The position numbers and the translations under genes were made by a program. The notes under the pieces are model-generated. The model ran no database searches, was not told where the DNA came from, and saw nothing but the letters and a program-made list of their open reading frames with translations. This document shows positions 54,478-64,000 of a DNA stretch of 64,000 nt, in pieces. The DNA is from Conus ventricosus (lineage: Eukaryota > Mollusca > Gastropoda > Neogastropoda > Conidae), in assembly GCA_018398815.1 (NCBI GenBank), contig CM031601.1:35370812-35434811 (forward strand), given 5' to 3'. The stretch's first letter is position 1; each line of letters starts with the position of its first letter.

Positions 54478-54975
54478 ATGCATGTTCAACAGTTTAGATT
54501 AAAGCAAATAACTGAACTTCAAAAGGAAATAGAAAGTGACTTGGATAAGTATAGGGCTACTAGGAAAAAATATGCTAAAGCTTTAAATACTCTTTCTTAT
54601 GTAATTACTGGATCATCAGCTGTAGCTAGCGTAAGTGCTGGGTCTAGTGTTGCTGTTTTAGCTACTGGGGTCGGAGCGCCAGCCTCTTTAGCATTAGGGA
54701 GTCTTAGTTTAGGTTTAGGTGCCGTGTCTATGATTGTAAGTGCAGTTTTAAAAAAATTAACTCCTAAATTACAAAAGCACACTGCCATTGTAGCCCTAGC
54801 ATCAGCAAAACTTTGTTCATTAAGATTAAGAATAAGCAAATCATTACAGGATGAAAACATTACGGACGAAGAATTTCAGAAGCTTATGGCCGATGGTGAG
54901 GATTATAGACGACAAAAAATTGAACTTCAAAAGGAGTGGAGAAAGACGTTTACTACACAACAGGTAGGACACTGA
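54478..54975 (+). CDS. Polinton small protein with central hydrophobic segment
   Basis: Intact, 165 residues. N-terminal charged helix (KQITELQKEIESDLDKYR), then a small-residue hydrophobic stretch at about residues 42-90 (SSAVASVSAGSSVAVLATGV, GLGAVSMIVSAVL), and a charged helical C-terminus (DENITDEEFQKLMADGEDYR). The Gly/Ala/Ser-rich core resembles membrane-active segments of small viral proteins, which is only a suggestion. Confidence 0.65.
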   Translation: MHVQQFRLKQITELQKEIESDLDKYRATRKKYAKALNTLSYVITGSSAVASVSAGSSVAVLATGVGAPASLALGSLSLGLGAVSMIVSAVLKKLTPKLQKHTAIVALASAKLCSLRLRISKSLQDENITDEEFQKLMADGEDYRRQKIELQKEWRKTFTTQQVGH

Positions 54976-55088
54976 TGCAATTAAACAGAACATTGAAAAA
55001 CAAACACATGATAGGTTAAACCCAAAATAGGCAAAAAAAAATAAGTTTAACAAAAATAAGTTTAGCAAATACTATTTTTTTTGTTAAC

Positions 55089-56080
55089 TCACTGTGTTTG
55101 GCGGGACAACTTGTAGCTCTTCACGAACAAAGGATCTTTAGGGGCAGGCTTTTTAGACGTAGTAGCACCGCTAGAAGAGAGAGTTTCTCTTAAATAATAC
55201 ACGGGAGGGGATGTTTTCATAATTCGTTCAACTTCATATACGTCTACGCTCCATATGGGGTCTGTGGCTCTAATCTAACATCGCCCTCTGCCTCTCCAGG
55301 AGCATACAAGTATCTTACTTTTAGTCCAAACGGCAAGAGTTTTTGAGTCCCCTGCACATCTTCAGTAATGCTAATTTTTTTTTAATTTGATTGCGTTTAC
55401 TGGTTTAAGGCCTGTTGCTTTAAATTCTTCATTGTTCATGGCACGTAAGACTGCAGGCAATCTCCTAACCCATTCTGTGTTGCGTTCTTTATCCATAATT
55501 TCTCTGTGATATTGATAGGTAAACAGGCGTTCAGCTAGATCTTATTAAAGTTTTCTACTAAGGCTTGTGATCGATGGTTGCCTGGGATCCCTCTCTTAAC
55601 TGTAACATGATGTTTTAAAAACAGCTGGTTTACAGAACCTTTAAACTCTTTTCCATCATCAACTTGAATCATCCTAGGATACTTTAATGGACCTCGCATG
55701 TATATTTGTTGTAAAGCCACAGCCACAGCAGTTGAGCTTTTATCCGTTAAAGGTTCAGCGTTTTTTGTATCTTGAAGCCATGTCAACAACTGTCAGAGCA
55801 TACTTAAACTTTTTTCTTCTAACTTTTTCATGTGGAAGATACAGCAAGTCCATCTGGTGGGTGTCATTGGAACTGAGTTAACAAATTTAGGCCTTATTAT
55901 TCTTTTGGGGCAGGCAGAATATTTGCCAAATTGCCTGTTTTGAAAGCCAGTCTTTCGCATCTGATTCAGACACTCTAGCAGCTTTACTTAGTTTTTCAAT
56001 AGCAGTCTTTCCTTTCCAATAACCTTTTGGTGAATAATATATTTGTACTTCGTATTGTCCATATTTTAAATGCGTTTTAT
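55089..56080 (-). pseudogene. Polinton integrase (retroviral type), frameshifted
   Basis: Minus strand. An N-terminal region near 56040 has YYSPKGYWKGKTAIEKL. The catalytic core shows LTVVDMASRYK near 55775 (first Asp), RMIQVDDGKEFKG at 55650 (second Asp) and SQALVENFNK near 55540 (Glu), the DDE triad in order. A C-terminal part at 55270-55180 has WSVDVYEVERIMKT and PPVYYLRE, similar to a chromodomain-like end. Frame changes near 55900, 55800, 55535 and 55370. It would integrate the element DNA. Confidence 0.82.
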
Positions 56081-56236
56081 TTCACACAAGAAAGTGAGCA
56101 ACAGATAGACTGAGGTCATGCCAACTGCAATAAAAACTATCTCTGCAGTCTTCTGTTCCTCAGATGGTTCATAAATTCAGACAGTTCTGGTGGTGGCGAT
56201 ATTAGAAACTTCTTTCCTGTCATAAGTAATACTCAT

Positions 56237-56485
56237 TCATTGCGTCATCAACGTCTGTAAATGTGTGCTCTGCATGCCCTGTTCTCTTAACTTTTTATTA
56301 ATAAAGTCTAAGTGAGCAATTCGTCTTTTCTCGTAAGCGTCTCTTGCCTTGGCTAAATCTTCCATTGCCTTGTTATGACTTTCTCTCTCTTCATCGGACC
56401 GCAATTTACTAAACATATAATTGCTTCCAGAGAAGGCCAAAGCGTTAACAATAGCTCCTCCCACCATCAGAACCAATCCAGACAT
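56237..56485 (-). CDS. Polinton small membrane and coiled-coil protein
   Basis: Start chosen at the MSG methionine (56485), with an earlier Met at 56500. Residues 1-25 are hydrophobic (LVLMVGGAIVNALAFSGS), followed by a charged helix (EERESHNKAMEDLAKARDAY, RRIAHLDFINKKLREQ). It stops at 56237, but the following text suggests an earlier longer protein. I recall similar MSGLVxxxGGAxxNALAFSGSNY proteins in invertebrate Polinton clusters; function unknown. Confidence 0.6.
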   Translation of the reverse strand: MSGLVLMVGGAIVNALAFSGSNYMFSKLRSDEERESHNKAMEDLAKARDAYEKRRIAHLDFINKKLREQGMQSTHLQTLMTQ

Positions 56486-56489
56486 CTTT

Positions 56490-56747
56490 TTATAAATCAA
56501 TATTTTCTAGATTAATCTTTCTATGTATTAATATTTTCTGGGATAATCCCTGTGTAACAAGAAAGTCTTTTGAGGCAATCCCTGCAGTAATTACAACTAT
56601 AACCTTAACAACATCCTCAATGTCTAACCTTCCTAGATCATCTGGTCTCATTTTAAACATGTTTTTTGCTAACACACTATAGCCTATACTAAGGCCCCTA
56701 ATTACAGCAGAATGGTAAATCGTATTGATAATCTTTTTTTCACTCAT
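56490..56747 (-). CDS. Polinton small conserved protein
   Basis: Start chosen at MSEKK (56747) rather than the upstream hydrophobic run. The text AVIRGLSIGYSVLAKNMFK and DDLGRLDIEDVVKVIVVITA includes a membrane-like helix near residues 50-65. The end overlaps the start region of the next gene. Unknown function. Confidence 0.6.
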   Translation of the reverse strand: MSEKKIINTIYHSAVIRGLSIGYSVLAKNMFKMRPDDLGRLDIEDVVKVIVVITAGIASKDFLVTQGLSQKILIHRKINLENIDL

Positions 56748-56871
56748 CTTTTTATTAACTAAAAAAATAATTAAAATAATCATAATACGAAGACTGTCTA
56801 TGTGCTTTTTAATCAGATAATCTTTGTTGTTAAAGATAAAAATAAAGTTGCAACTAGTTTTGGCGAATCTT

Positions 56872-56979
56872 CTATCTTTCCATGTTGGGTGGTTTTATTC
56901 CTAACAAACATTTTGCAAGGGTTGAATAAACTATAACGCCAACAATAGGCACTGCATAATTAACCCGCTTTAAACTCAT
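56872..56979 (-). CDS. Small membrane peptide, 35 residues
   Basis: ATG at 56979 gives MSLKRVNYAVPIVGVIVYST then LAKCLLGIKPPNMER. One predicted membrane helix. Positioned in the same minus-strand run as the previous two genes, about 125 bp upstream. Short ORF; real status uncertain. Confidence 0.4.
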   Translation of the reverse strand: MSLKRVNYAVPIVGVIVYSTLAKCLLGIKPPNMER

Positions 56980-57018
56980 GGTTTTAAAAGTATTATATTA
57001 TTTTTTATTGTTTTAAAA

Positions 57019-57345
57019 ATGGATTGTGACGAACTATTAAAGTGTGAGGAGCAAGCAGACTACTCAGCAGACCACTGCCATAAAGAAATTATACTCTCTA
57101 GCTGCTTGTGGAAAAACTAAACAGTATTTAGGCACTGAACTAAGTATTGAAAAAGATTCAACAACTGTCTACATCAGACGTTGAGAAGTACTACGCTAGG
57201 TACGAAGCACAACTAGGGTCAAAAATGGTTAGATCGGTGGGCCGACAATGATTAGCCTATATACTAAGTTGGTAAGTAAGATGGCGCCAGTTGATTCAGA
57301 AGAAGATTTAAAATATGACTTATCGCAAGATCCGTTTTAAACAAG
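57019..57345 (+). pseudogene. Small plus-strand ORF remnant
   Basis: ATG 57019 gives MDCDELLKCEEQADYSADHC and stops at 57117. Later text to 57345 has frameshifted pieces such as AQLGSKMVRSVGRQ and MAPVDSEEDLKYDL, so a longer acidic protein may have been lost here. Confidence 0.3.
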
Positions 57346-57468
57346 TCACTAGAAACTCTTGCGTGTGACATGTACTACAGATTTGGGACTATGTTATGCC
57401 GTTCATCATGGGATTAATTACTTTTAATCATTAATTTTGATCATATTAAATTTAATCGCAATAAAAAA

Positions 57469-57675
57469 ATGAGCGATCAGGAGAAGAAGACGTCGCAGGA
57501 CAGCCCACAGGAGCAAGTGAATGTGCCACAAGTAAGTGCTCCGCAAGTGAATGTACCACAAGTGAGTAATGTTACTAAGTCTAAAAGTCCTGGGGTGTTG
57601 CGGCTGGTCATAGACTATCTGATGGAACAGACTAAAAAAAGCAAACCAATCAGCAAAACAAAAATTGTTAGATAG
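57469..57675 (+). CDS. Small repeat-containing protein
   Basis: 68 residues beginning MSDQEKKTSQDSPQEQ, with the element VNVPQVSAPQ repeated (VNVPQVS, APQ, VNVPQVS) and ending with a basic tail. It overlaps the 3' end of the minus-strand gene 57615-57911. Function unknown. Confidence 0.4.
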   Translation: MSDQEKKTSQDSPQEQVNVPQVSAPQVNVPQVSNVTKSKSPGVLRLVIDYLMEQTKKSKPISKTKIVR

Positions 57676-57911
57676 TTATACAACATCGCGCCACCGCCAA
57701 CAAACACCACAATTAACAACAACACAATCACAATTACAATCAAACGATAAGATGTATCATTATGTATTGGAGCTGCTGTTGTTGCTGGGGGTGGTTTTTT
57801 AGCATACAAATACCTAACACCATACCTAGCAACAAAGCCGCAAGCCCCCACAGTAAAAGAAGAAAAACCAGCTTCTGCAAAAAAAGTACAACCTCCTTGC
57901 AGTAGATCCAT
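57615..57911 (-). CDS. Small membrane protein with two hydrophobic stretches
   Basis: Starts at ATG 57911 (MDLLQGGCTFFAEAGF). A proline/alanine linker (KKPPPATTAAP) is followed by strong hydrophobic stretches (LIVIVIVLLLIVVFVGGGAM and IFVLLIGLLFLVC). The 5' flank is an AT-rich low-complexity block. Function unknown. Confidence 0.45.
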   Translation of the reverse strand: MDLLQGGCTFFAEAGFSSFTVGACGFVARYGVRYLYAKKPPPATTAAPIHNDTSYRLIVIVIVLLLIVVFVGGGAMLYNYLTIFVLLIGLLFLVCSIR

Positions 57912-57929
57912 TTTCTATGGAATAGTTTT

Positions 57930-58140
57930 TAAAAACTAGATAAAGTACAAGTTAAGAACTAGATAAGTACAAGTTAAGTTAGTTTTTAGAAAGTACTTTT
58001 TAAGTTAAGTGCAAGTAAATTACAGGTTAAGTGCAAAAAAATTAGTTCTAGTTTTAAGTACTAGTTAAGTTCTTAAGTAAGTTCTTTTTATGTTTTAAGT
58101 AAGTACTAGTTAGGTTCTTGTTAGGTTCTTAAGTATAGGC
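57930..58140. repeat. AAGTACTAGTTAAGT-type low-complexity block
   Basis: Many variants of AAGTTAAGT, AAGTACTAGTTA and TAGGTTCTT. May be intergenic control or decay. Confidence 0.7.
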
Positions 58141-58161
58141 CAAGTCAGTCAAGTTAATCTT

Positions 58162-60424
58162 TTAAAGTTCTCCAATGCCTACAGCATATGAAAACTCAGG
58201 ATTGACGTAAGTTCTCTTGTTATTGTTAGAGACTAGTGATTTTTTGTTAACAGCAGTTGTGTTTACTTGATGAAGAGTAGAGCGCAGATTAACATTTGTG
58301 TGATAAAATACTTTGTTTTCAAAGAGAGCTTGCTTGTAGTTATCGTGAGTTTTTTTTTTTTGACAACTTCTTTTTCTTAAGCCCTTAGCCTTCTTTATTA
58401 CAGAAGTCTGGCTGGCAACGCTATACATCTTCGACCGCAAACCAACATATTCTTTTATAACTGTCCCATTAAGTTCATCCTTCATCTTTCCAATTACTTT
58501 CTTGTTCACAGTTGAATGTAAAGGACTGTCTTTAGGATAGTCGCATGTGTGTACCACCCATCAGCTCCTTTAGCTACTTCTGTTTCTAAATCCTTATAGA
58601 AGTCTTCAGTTGGGACGTCTAGAATAAAAGAGTCAGTGTCTGTGTAAAGGACTCTTGCTTCTGGGTACCGCGGTTTAAAGTAGTCGTACAGAAATTCTAG
58701 CATTAATAACTTTGACAGCTCTAATACAGTAAAGCCGATAAACACCGGTTTGTCCAACTTAAACATCCTTTTTCTTCATCATAATGCCAACCAGGCTGTC
58801 GTTAAATCTTCTAAAGTCTTGATAGTTAGGTTTAGAGGCAAACTTAATTGCTTGGTTTCTTTTGTAACTAATTTCACATCTTTACGATTGTGTACGTTCT
58901 CCATCGTCTTACCAAAACAGCTGTTGTTCATCAGTTTAAAGAAGTCTTTTTCTGAGGCGTCAGTGGCTTGGGTTCTAAGATCAGTATTCTTTTTGATGTA
59001 TGGCCTCATAAAGGACTCTTGATCACAGATAATTATTCTGTGAACAGCTCTTAGTTTCAGCCCGTGTTTTAAGTAAAACTGTAGGAGTCTGTAATGGCAC
59101 ACATAATTAGTTTTATGTCTACGATTAGGCACAAGTTTAGGAGGCTCGATGGGATCATCTTTAATCTTTCTGCGGCTAGGGGGTAATCGTTGTGGGGATC
59201 GTGTAATTGTTTAGGATATTTTAAGTCTACTTCCAAGATTAGTCCTGCTGGATTATCAGGTGTAAGCTGTGACAACATACCTAACACAGTATTAACATCA
59301 TGGGGCCCCTTGCACATCTTAAAGTTTTTCAGTGGAAGTGGTTGACTCATGGCCCATCCATACAGATTATTGGCGTCTAAATACATTAGATAGTTGGATG
59401 GTTTAGTGGGATCATAATCGTCTAAATACTTGTTGTTGGCTTTGCAGTAAGGATGTGAGGCCATGCTAATACCTCCCCTTAAACCGTCTTCAATCATCTG
59501 AAGTGTGGGTAGATCAGATATTAAGTCAATCTTGATGTTTGTAGACTTCAAGAAAGCATCCCAAGAAAGGCCTGGGGCAGAGATGTAATGTGATGAGTCT
59601 AAGCTGTAATGTTTCATGCATGTAGATCTGTAATTCTGAAAGACGTCTGCCAATAAACACGCGTCGGCCAATAAATATTGATCATGATAATCGCCCATCG
59701 TTTGGCAGTGTAATTCTGTCCAGGCTTTCTGAGCGTATTCATATTCAGAGTCAGTTATGTCTTTACCTCTAAGACTAGAAAAGAAAGCACCTTTAGGAGG
59801 AAGCGAGTCTTCGTCAAACCTTTCCCACGAGTTCATGTATTCATAGGGGTAAACACCTTTACGCACTAAAGATGGGTCAAAGTATCGTTTAGTGATTGGA
59901 AAGTCTTGCAGAGAGCCTGCTAACTTATCTAAACTAGCCATCAGATGTTGGGCTGAGTCATAAAAGGATAAACAATCAAGAGTAAAAGTCATGTACTTTT
60001 CTGAAGATTGTGCAATGCAGGTAACCCTCTTATATTCAGAAGTTACTGCTTGCATGATAAAATGAGAATCGTAGCCTCGTAAGTTATGAAAGAAGATAGG
60101 CAGTTTCCATTTTTTGGGGTCAACCTTAAGTTGAAGATTACAATTGTTGTGTGCAGCTCTTCTGAACTTTCCAGTAATGTGATCGTGGTCTCTCACTGTC
60201 GCATCTTTACTGTTAGGTGTTAGTTCTAAGCCGCAAATCCAGCAGTGTGTAGATGAGTCATAACGTTCTTGGTCTTCAGAAGTCATAACAATGTCTGAAA
60301 GATTTAGCTGGTGGATAACTGATTGCGAAGGTTCATCGCTCAAAAATCTACTAGCTGCGTTGGGACCTCTGTAAATCTCAGGTGTTGTGTGTTGACCGCT
60401 CTGACCTAACAACAATAAAGGCAT
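58162..60424 (-). pseudogene. Protein-primed DNA polymerase B, frameshifted
   Basis: Minus strand from about 60424. A zinc/EndoVII-like segment comes first (CWICGLELTP, VRDHDHITGKFRRAAHNNC at about residues 55-95). Exonuclease marks follow: FHNLRGYDSHFIM and YLLADACLLADVF. Polymerase motif A is YLDANNLYGWAMSQPLP (59341-59390), motif B contains NNSCFGKTMEN (58895-58930), motif C is YTDTDSF (58626-58650). The C-terminus ends near 58165 with SKMYS and FSYAVG text. Frame breaks near 59100, 58775 and 58540. This enzyme would copy the element using a terminal protein; its N-terminal part is missing or decayed beyond 60424. Confidence 0.92.
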
Positions 60425-61150
60425 AAGAACAATCTGATGGTGGGTTAATAAGGTTTTTTACTAACTTTAGAGCTGGTTTAGGTGTGAGGAGTTTGGTTCA
60501 CAGTCTACAAAACTTTACAACTATTCTTATGGCTTCGCGCTTCTATAGTTGGGATTCTGGTCAAACACTTCTACAATCTCTGTTTAGATTTAGCTTGATG
60601 TATATTCTAACAGTCTGCTTATTGTTCTAATTAATACATAGTGGCTCTTTGTACTATCTGCAAACAGTATCAAGTCTACATTATCTTAAGCGGCTCGCCT
60701 AAAGTAGGGGCGTTGGGAGAAATCCTTATAGGCACTAGATTTCTTTTACAGACCATGTGTATACGTTTACGGTGATTGTTTGTTTTGCTCTTCAACTGAG
60801 TATACTTCTATACTCACTGAAAGGTTATGTTATCAAAGTTCAGCTCTTGCTTATATTTTCATATTGGAAACTCTGTTTGCATGATTTTAACAGATGTGAA
60901 TGCGCTAAAACACACCACATAAAACACATGTTGTCAGAATTTGTATGTTTAAGACTGCTCGTTTAAAACTAGCTCTCTGGAAGAGGAAGTAAGAATTGCC
61001 ACTATAGGATAGAACTTTGTTGTCTCATCTGATTTCAGACTGTCCTCAACCAGCCAGAACCCCTTAACTTGCCTCCTCACTTGCATGGTTAAACTGGTAA
61101 GCATGTAATCACCCAGAATTAAGTCACGATAGTTAATAATTCTTTCTGTT
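60425..61150 (-). pseudogene. Decayed region upstream of the polymerase
   Basis: On the minus strand 61146-60966 gives about 60 open codons (NYRDLILGDYMLTSL, QVRRQVKGFWLVEDS) that look like real coding text. I cannot name the protein. The stretch 60425-60965 shows only short frames and may be the lost polymerase N-terminus. Confidence 0.35.
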
Positions 61151-64000
61151 TAGTTGAAACCCAGACTTGCATGTTACTATCATCAGGTGTTATATAATCA
61201 ATCAGAACGGCCAACAGCACTTTACTGGTGGCTGCGTTGAAGAGACTCTGGGATTTAAGAGATAGCATGTGCTAACGCTTCCTGAACGTTTGTGGGTTAA
61301 TAATGTCCAGTCTACTTCGCTAAATTGTATTGCTTTAATTTTTTTGTCGCTAACCAACTATTTCGTCCATAGTATATAGTTTTCCGTCCTCAAATTTCCC
61401 TTGTGTCGTCATTTTAAGCCACAATATTTACGTAAATTAAAAAAAATAAATGTAAATAAAAGTAAGTAAAACCGCTTTATTCTTCGCCAAGCGTTGCAAC
61501 ACTTCAAGACACGTTAACCTTACAATAACACCTGCTAATATTTTAGCTTTTTCTGAATCACTACAGTCAATGTCATCACATTGATTGCTTCGTTAAATAG
61601 TTCACTATGATCTTTTATTATATTGTTTACATCATTCTCAAACCAAATTCACTAAATCAATGTTTAACACTTTCATTGTTCGTCAAATAGTTCATGTACA
61701 ATTCTTTAAATCAGATTCACTGAGTTCGGCAGCCATTTTAAAATCTAAATTAAAAAAATAAAATAATTGTAAATGTAATTCAGCTGTTATTCATAGTCTT
61801 TTCTAATCGTAAAACCTAATCTTGATTAAAGCGAATAGCTACTCCTTCAGGGCGGTAGAAACAGTCAGATTAACATCTCAGGAGCCATATTATCAACTAA
61901 AATGGCAAACAACTTTATAACTGGTTGGGGCCAAGAATCTGGTAATTTTACTGATGGCCTGTTTCAACTTTCTCGCATATTTATACGCTCAAAAAGATCA
62001 GTAATTAATTCTTCAAACCTGCTGTCACGGTTCACTCCGTTAAGGTGAACAATGACGTAGCATGGGAAGAGGAACCCGCAAGTACCTGACCTCAAGCGCA
62101 CAAATCAAACACCGGGCAAGAGATAGACAAACCACAACATTTATTCACTTTAAATAGATATTGATGAGAGATGAAGAGGCGGGCCCTAACTAACTAATAG
62201 AACATTTGATGATACTAATCTCCCACCCTAACCCAATACAGCACCTAGAGGACCTAAACCCCCAACCTACCCACACTACTGAAGCCCGCAGGGAAAAGGG
62301 AAATGTGTACAATGATAAACACTGAGAAAAAAAAACATCCTTTAAAAAAAAACTATTTGGAAACAACACTAATGACCCGTCGAAGAGAAAAAAAACAACA
62401 ACAACATCAAAACTCAAAAAAAAACAACTTTATTCCAGCCCGTTCACTTCTTTGATACGCCTGTCTGCTCTTGTCTCGATTCGTCTCTTGGGGCTACTTG
62501 AGTCTAACACCTCCACCCACAAACCCTCGACTCACGCGCGCCCCCCTCACTGCAGTCGCCTCATGATGTCGGGACAGGCGAAGAAAGTGCCAACATCACA
62601 ATCGGACCTCCCGGGTCCCAGGCAGCAGCTGTGTTGTCTCGGCCAACAGGACCAGGTCAGGGCGTGGACGACCAGGAGTGAGGTGGGCAGTTGAAGACCC
62701 GGGAAAAAAGGCGGAAGAGAAGGAAAAGGAAAAGTGCTGCACATCATATAGTGAGAACACCTATACGGGCTGGTCGGCGGGAACAAGAAAGGGGGAGGGG
62801 GCGCGAGTGAAGGCAAATGTGGGGAAGGGAGCAACATGACACAAGGAGCCCCCTACACCTAACTCTATATATATTCACTGGGCATCCAGGCACAATAAAC
62901 CATACCTACAAAACTCTACTTATAGAGGACACTTTGAACTAAAATTAAAAAAAAAAAATAACGAATCACCTATGAATGGCAGTATTTAAAAGAAAAACTG
63001 ATGGTTACAATTAAACCTACAAACGTTTAAATACAGAGTTGAACCGAAAGAAAAACCACTGGCCCTAAACTATCTCAATCAATCAATCAATCAATTATTT
63101 TGATTATAGGCCAGCAGACCAAGTAGTCTATAAGACTGTCTCTGAACACAATCCATCAAACATCTTTGCAAGAGGGATGATATGAAAATAAAGCACGAAA
63201 ATGATATCACCATTCGCTCTCCATACAACCCAACAAAACAGACAAGACAAGGGCGCCCGGTCACCATAAGGGAAAAAGGGGGAAGAGGGGGAACACAAGA
63301 GACGCCCCCAAAAACAACTCCTCACCAACCAACTTCCCCAGCCTCGACCATTAGACGCCAAAGGTAATGCCATAAATAAAAATTTACGCTGGAATGTTGA
63401 AAAAAAAATAAAGAATCTTTGTGAATTTTGAAATACATGAATGAAAATAAAATAACGATTTCAGCGCAAATGTGTACGCTAGTTCGACACCGAAAATGGG
63501 GAGAGAGGAAAAAGGGGAACAAAAGGAAACAGTTCCTGATATGTATGAATTACAACTCGCAATAAGTAGATTCCACTAAAGAGGCTGTGACCGCTAGGAA
63601 AACGAACCCCAAGTCGAATCGAAAAAAAAAATGAATGTCAAAATCTGACCAAAAGAAACGTCTTCAACGTGACCAACGTACCACCAAATATTAATTTAAG
63701 ACTTAACACTCACCACAACCACTCGTGCCAAAGAGGACGAAGTCGCCAGGTACCACGTCTGGGGAGAGAAAACAGCATGCAGACCGACCCTCCAGGAAGA
63801 TGTCACCCCCATCTGACCCTCCTGTCCTCTGGCCCTCTCCAGTCTTCTTTAAGTGTTTCCTTTTTTTTTATGTCTTCTTCTCATGATCTTCCTTCTTCCT
63901 TCGGTTCTCCAGATGAAATGATGATGTGGGGGTAAAAAAAAAAAAGATGGTGATAAATGAGCTCCAGCAAGATGACGAGTCCTGCCCAGTGGCTGACTGC
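61151..64000. other. No gene recognised
   Basis: 61151-62000 is AT-rich like the Polinton and may include its right end. 62000-63960 is a mixed, partly GC-rich sequence with A tracts and several minus-strand AATAAA-like sites (62138, 62430). No coding region with a known domain, and no LTR or inverted end could be shown. (ATCA)n short tract at 63078-63098. Confidence 0.4.

Larger units (their letters stand above)
42480..61150. mobile_element. Polinton/Maverick-like element, decayed, with nested LINE
   Basis: A block of genes that together define a Polinton: protein-primed DNA polymerase B, retroviral-type integrase, FtsK/HerA-type packaging ATPase and a major capsid protein, plus several small conserved proteins. 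The genes lie on both strands in short convergent and divergent groups. Base composition is AT-rich compared with the neighbours. Most of the large genes have frameshifts. Terminal inverted repeats could not be identified, so the outer limits are approximate. The element appears to lie in the last PP2C intron. Confidence 0.85.

Noticed and set aside
42480..61150. An adenovirus-type maturation protease in the Polinton
   Set aside because: I looked for the His-Asp/Glu-Cys pattern in the small genes and found none that I could defend.
62000..63960. A possible LTR element or host UTR
   Set aside because: A few AATAAA-like sites on the minus strand are not enough; no LTR pair, primer site or coding domain was seen.
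35000..64000. The next PP2C exon (NLALSRALGD type)
   Set aside because: No matching text with splice sites was seen on the + strand; it is probably beyond the window.

Overview
This window is animal nuclear DNA, not bacterial. It has spliced exons with GT/AG borders, clade-specific non-LTR retrotransposons, a tRNA-derived SINE, TTAA-flanked piggyBac-like MITEs, DIRS, Penelope and Polinton/Maverick elements, and many microsatellites and minisatellites. The repeat mix, the (TTATC)n LINE tails and the type of PP2C gene suggest a mollusc, perhaps a gastropod. That placement is inference; nothing in the window fixes the species.

The one host gene I can support is a PPM/PP2C-type Ser/Thr phosphatase on the + strand. 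Four short exons lie at 8103-8168, 24366-24431, 27320-27393 and 34754-34895. Their intron phases (1, 1, 1, 0, 1) chain without a break, and the peptide covers the middle of the catalytic domain. Earlier exons should lie before the window and later ones were not found, so most of the window is intron. Intron sizes here are about 16.2, 2.9 and 7.4 kb, and the last is more than 29 kb if the gene is intact.

Layout: 1-3701 is a broken RTE-like LINE holding a 1000-bp piggyBac-like MITE. 3797-8102 has three minisatellites and a piggyBac relic. 8283-10433 has a 39-bp minisatellite and then a CTGCTGCTCAGTGGTG satellite. 10470-16105 is a decayed DIRS-type tyrosine-recombinase retroelement with inverted ends and a nested 676-bp MITE. 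16110-20400 is a minus-strand LINE with a PHD-finger ORF, interrupted by a hAT-like MITE. 21010-22850 is the same satellite again. 22944-23640 is a second RTE 3' end. 26120-26760 is a diverged SINE. 27439-28122 is a second 676-bp MITE. 28166-31327 is a large inverted-repeat structure with a pogo/Tigger fragment at its centre. 32405-33340 and 33840-34753 are tandem arrays; the second is built from the splice acceptor and start of PP2C exon D. 35642-36727 is a near-palindrome of two Penelope GIY-YIG 3' ends. 36826-42475 holds another MITE, LINE pieces, a hAT-like transposase relic, a SINE and a short MITE.

42.7-61.1 kb is a decayed Polinton/Maverick: protein-primed family-B DNA polymerase, retroviral-type integrase, packaging ATPase, double-jelly-roll-type major capsid protein and several conserved small proteins. 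Its capsid gene is split by a complete 5955-bp I-group LINE (46214-52168) with a perfect 12-bp target-site duplication. The Polinton genes carry several frameshifts, so the element looks dead. 61.2-64.0 kb is unassigned.

The most notable points are the PP2C-exon-derived minisatellite with ten extra AG acceptors, the clean nesting events that order the insertions in time, and the two inverted-repeat structures.
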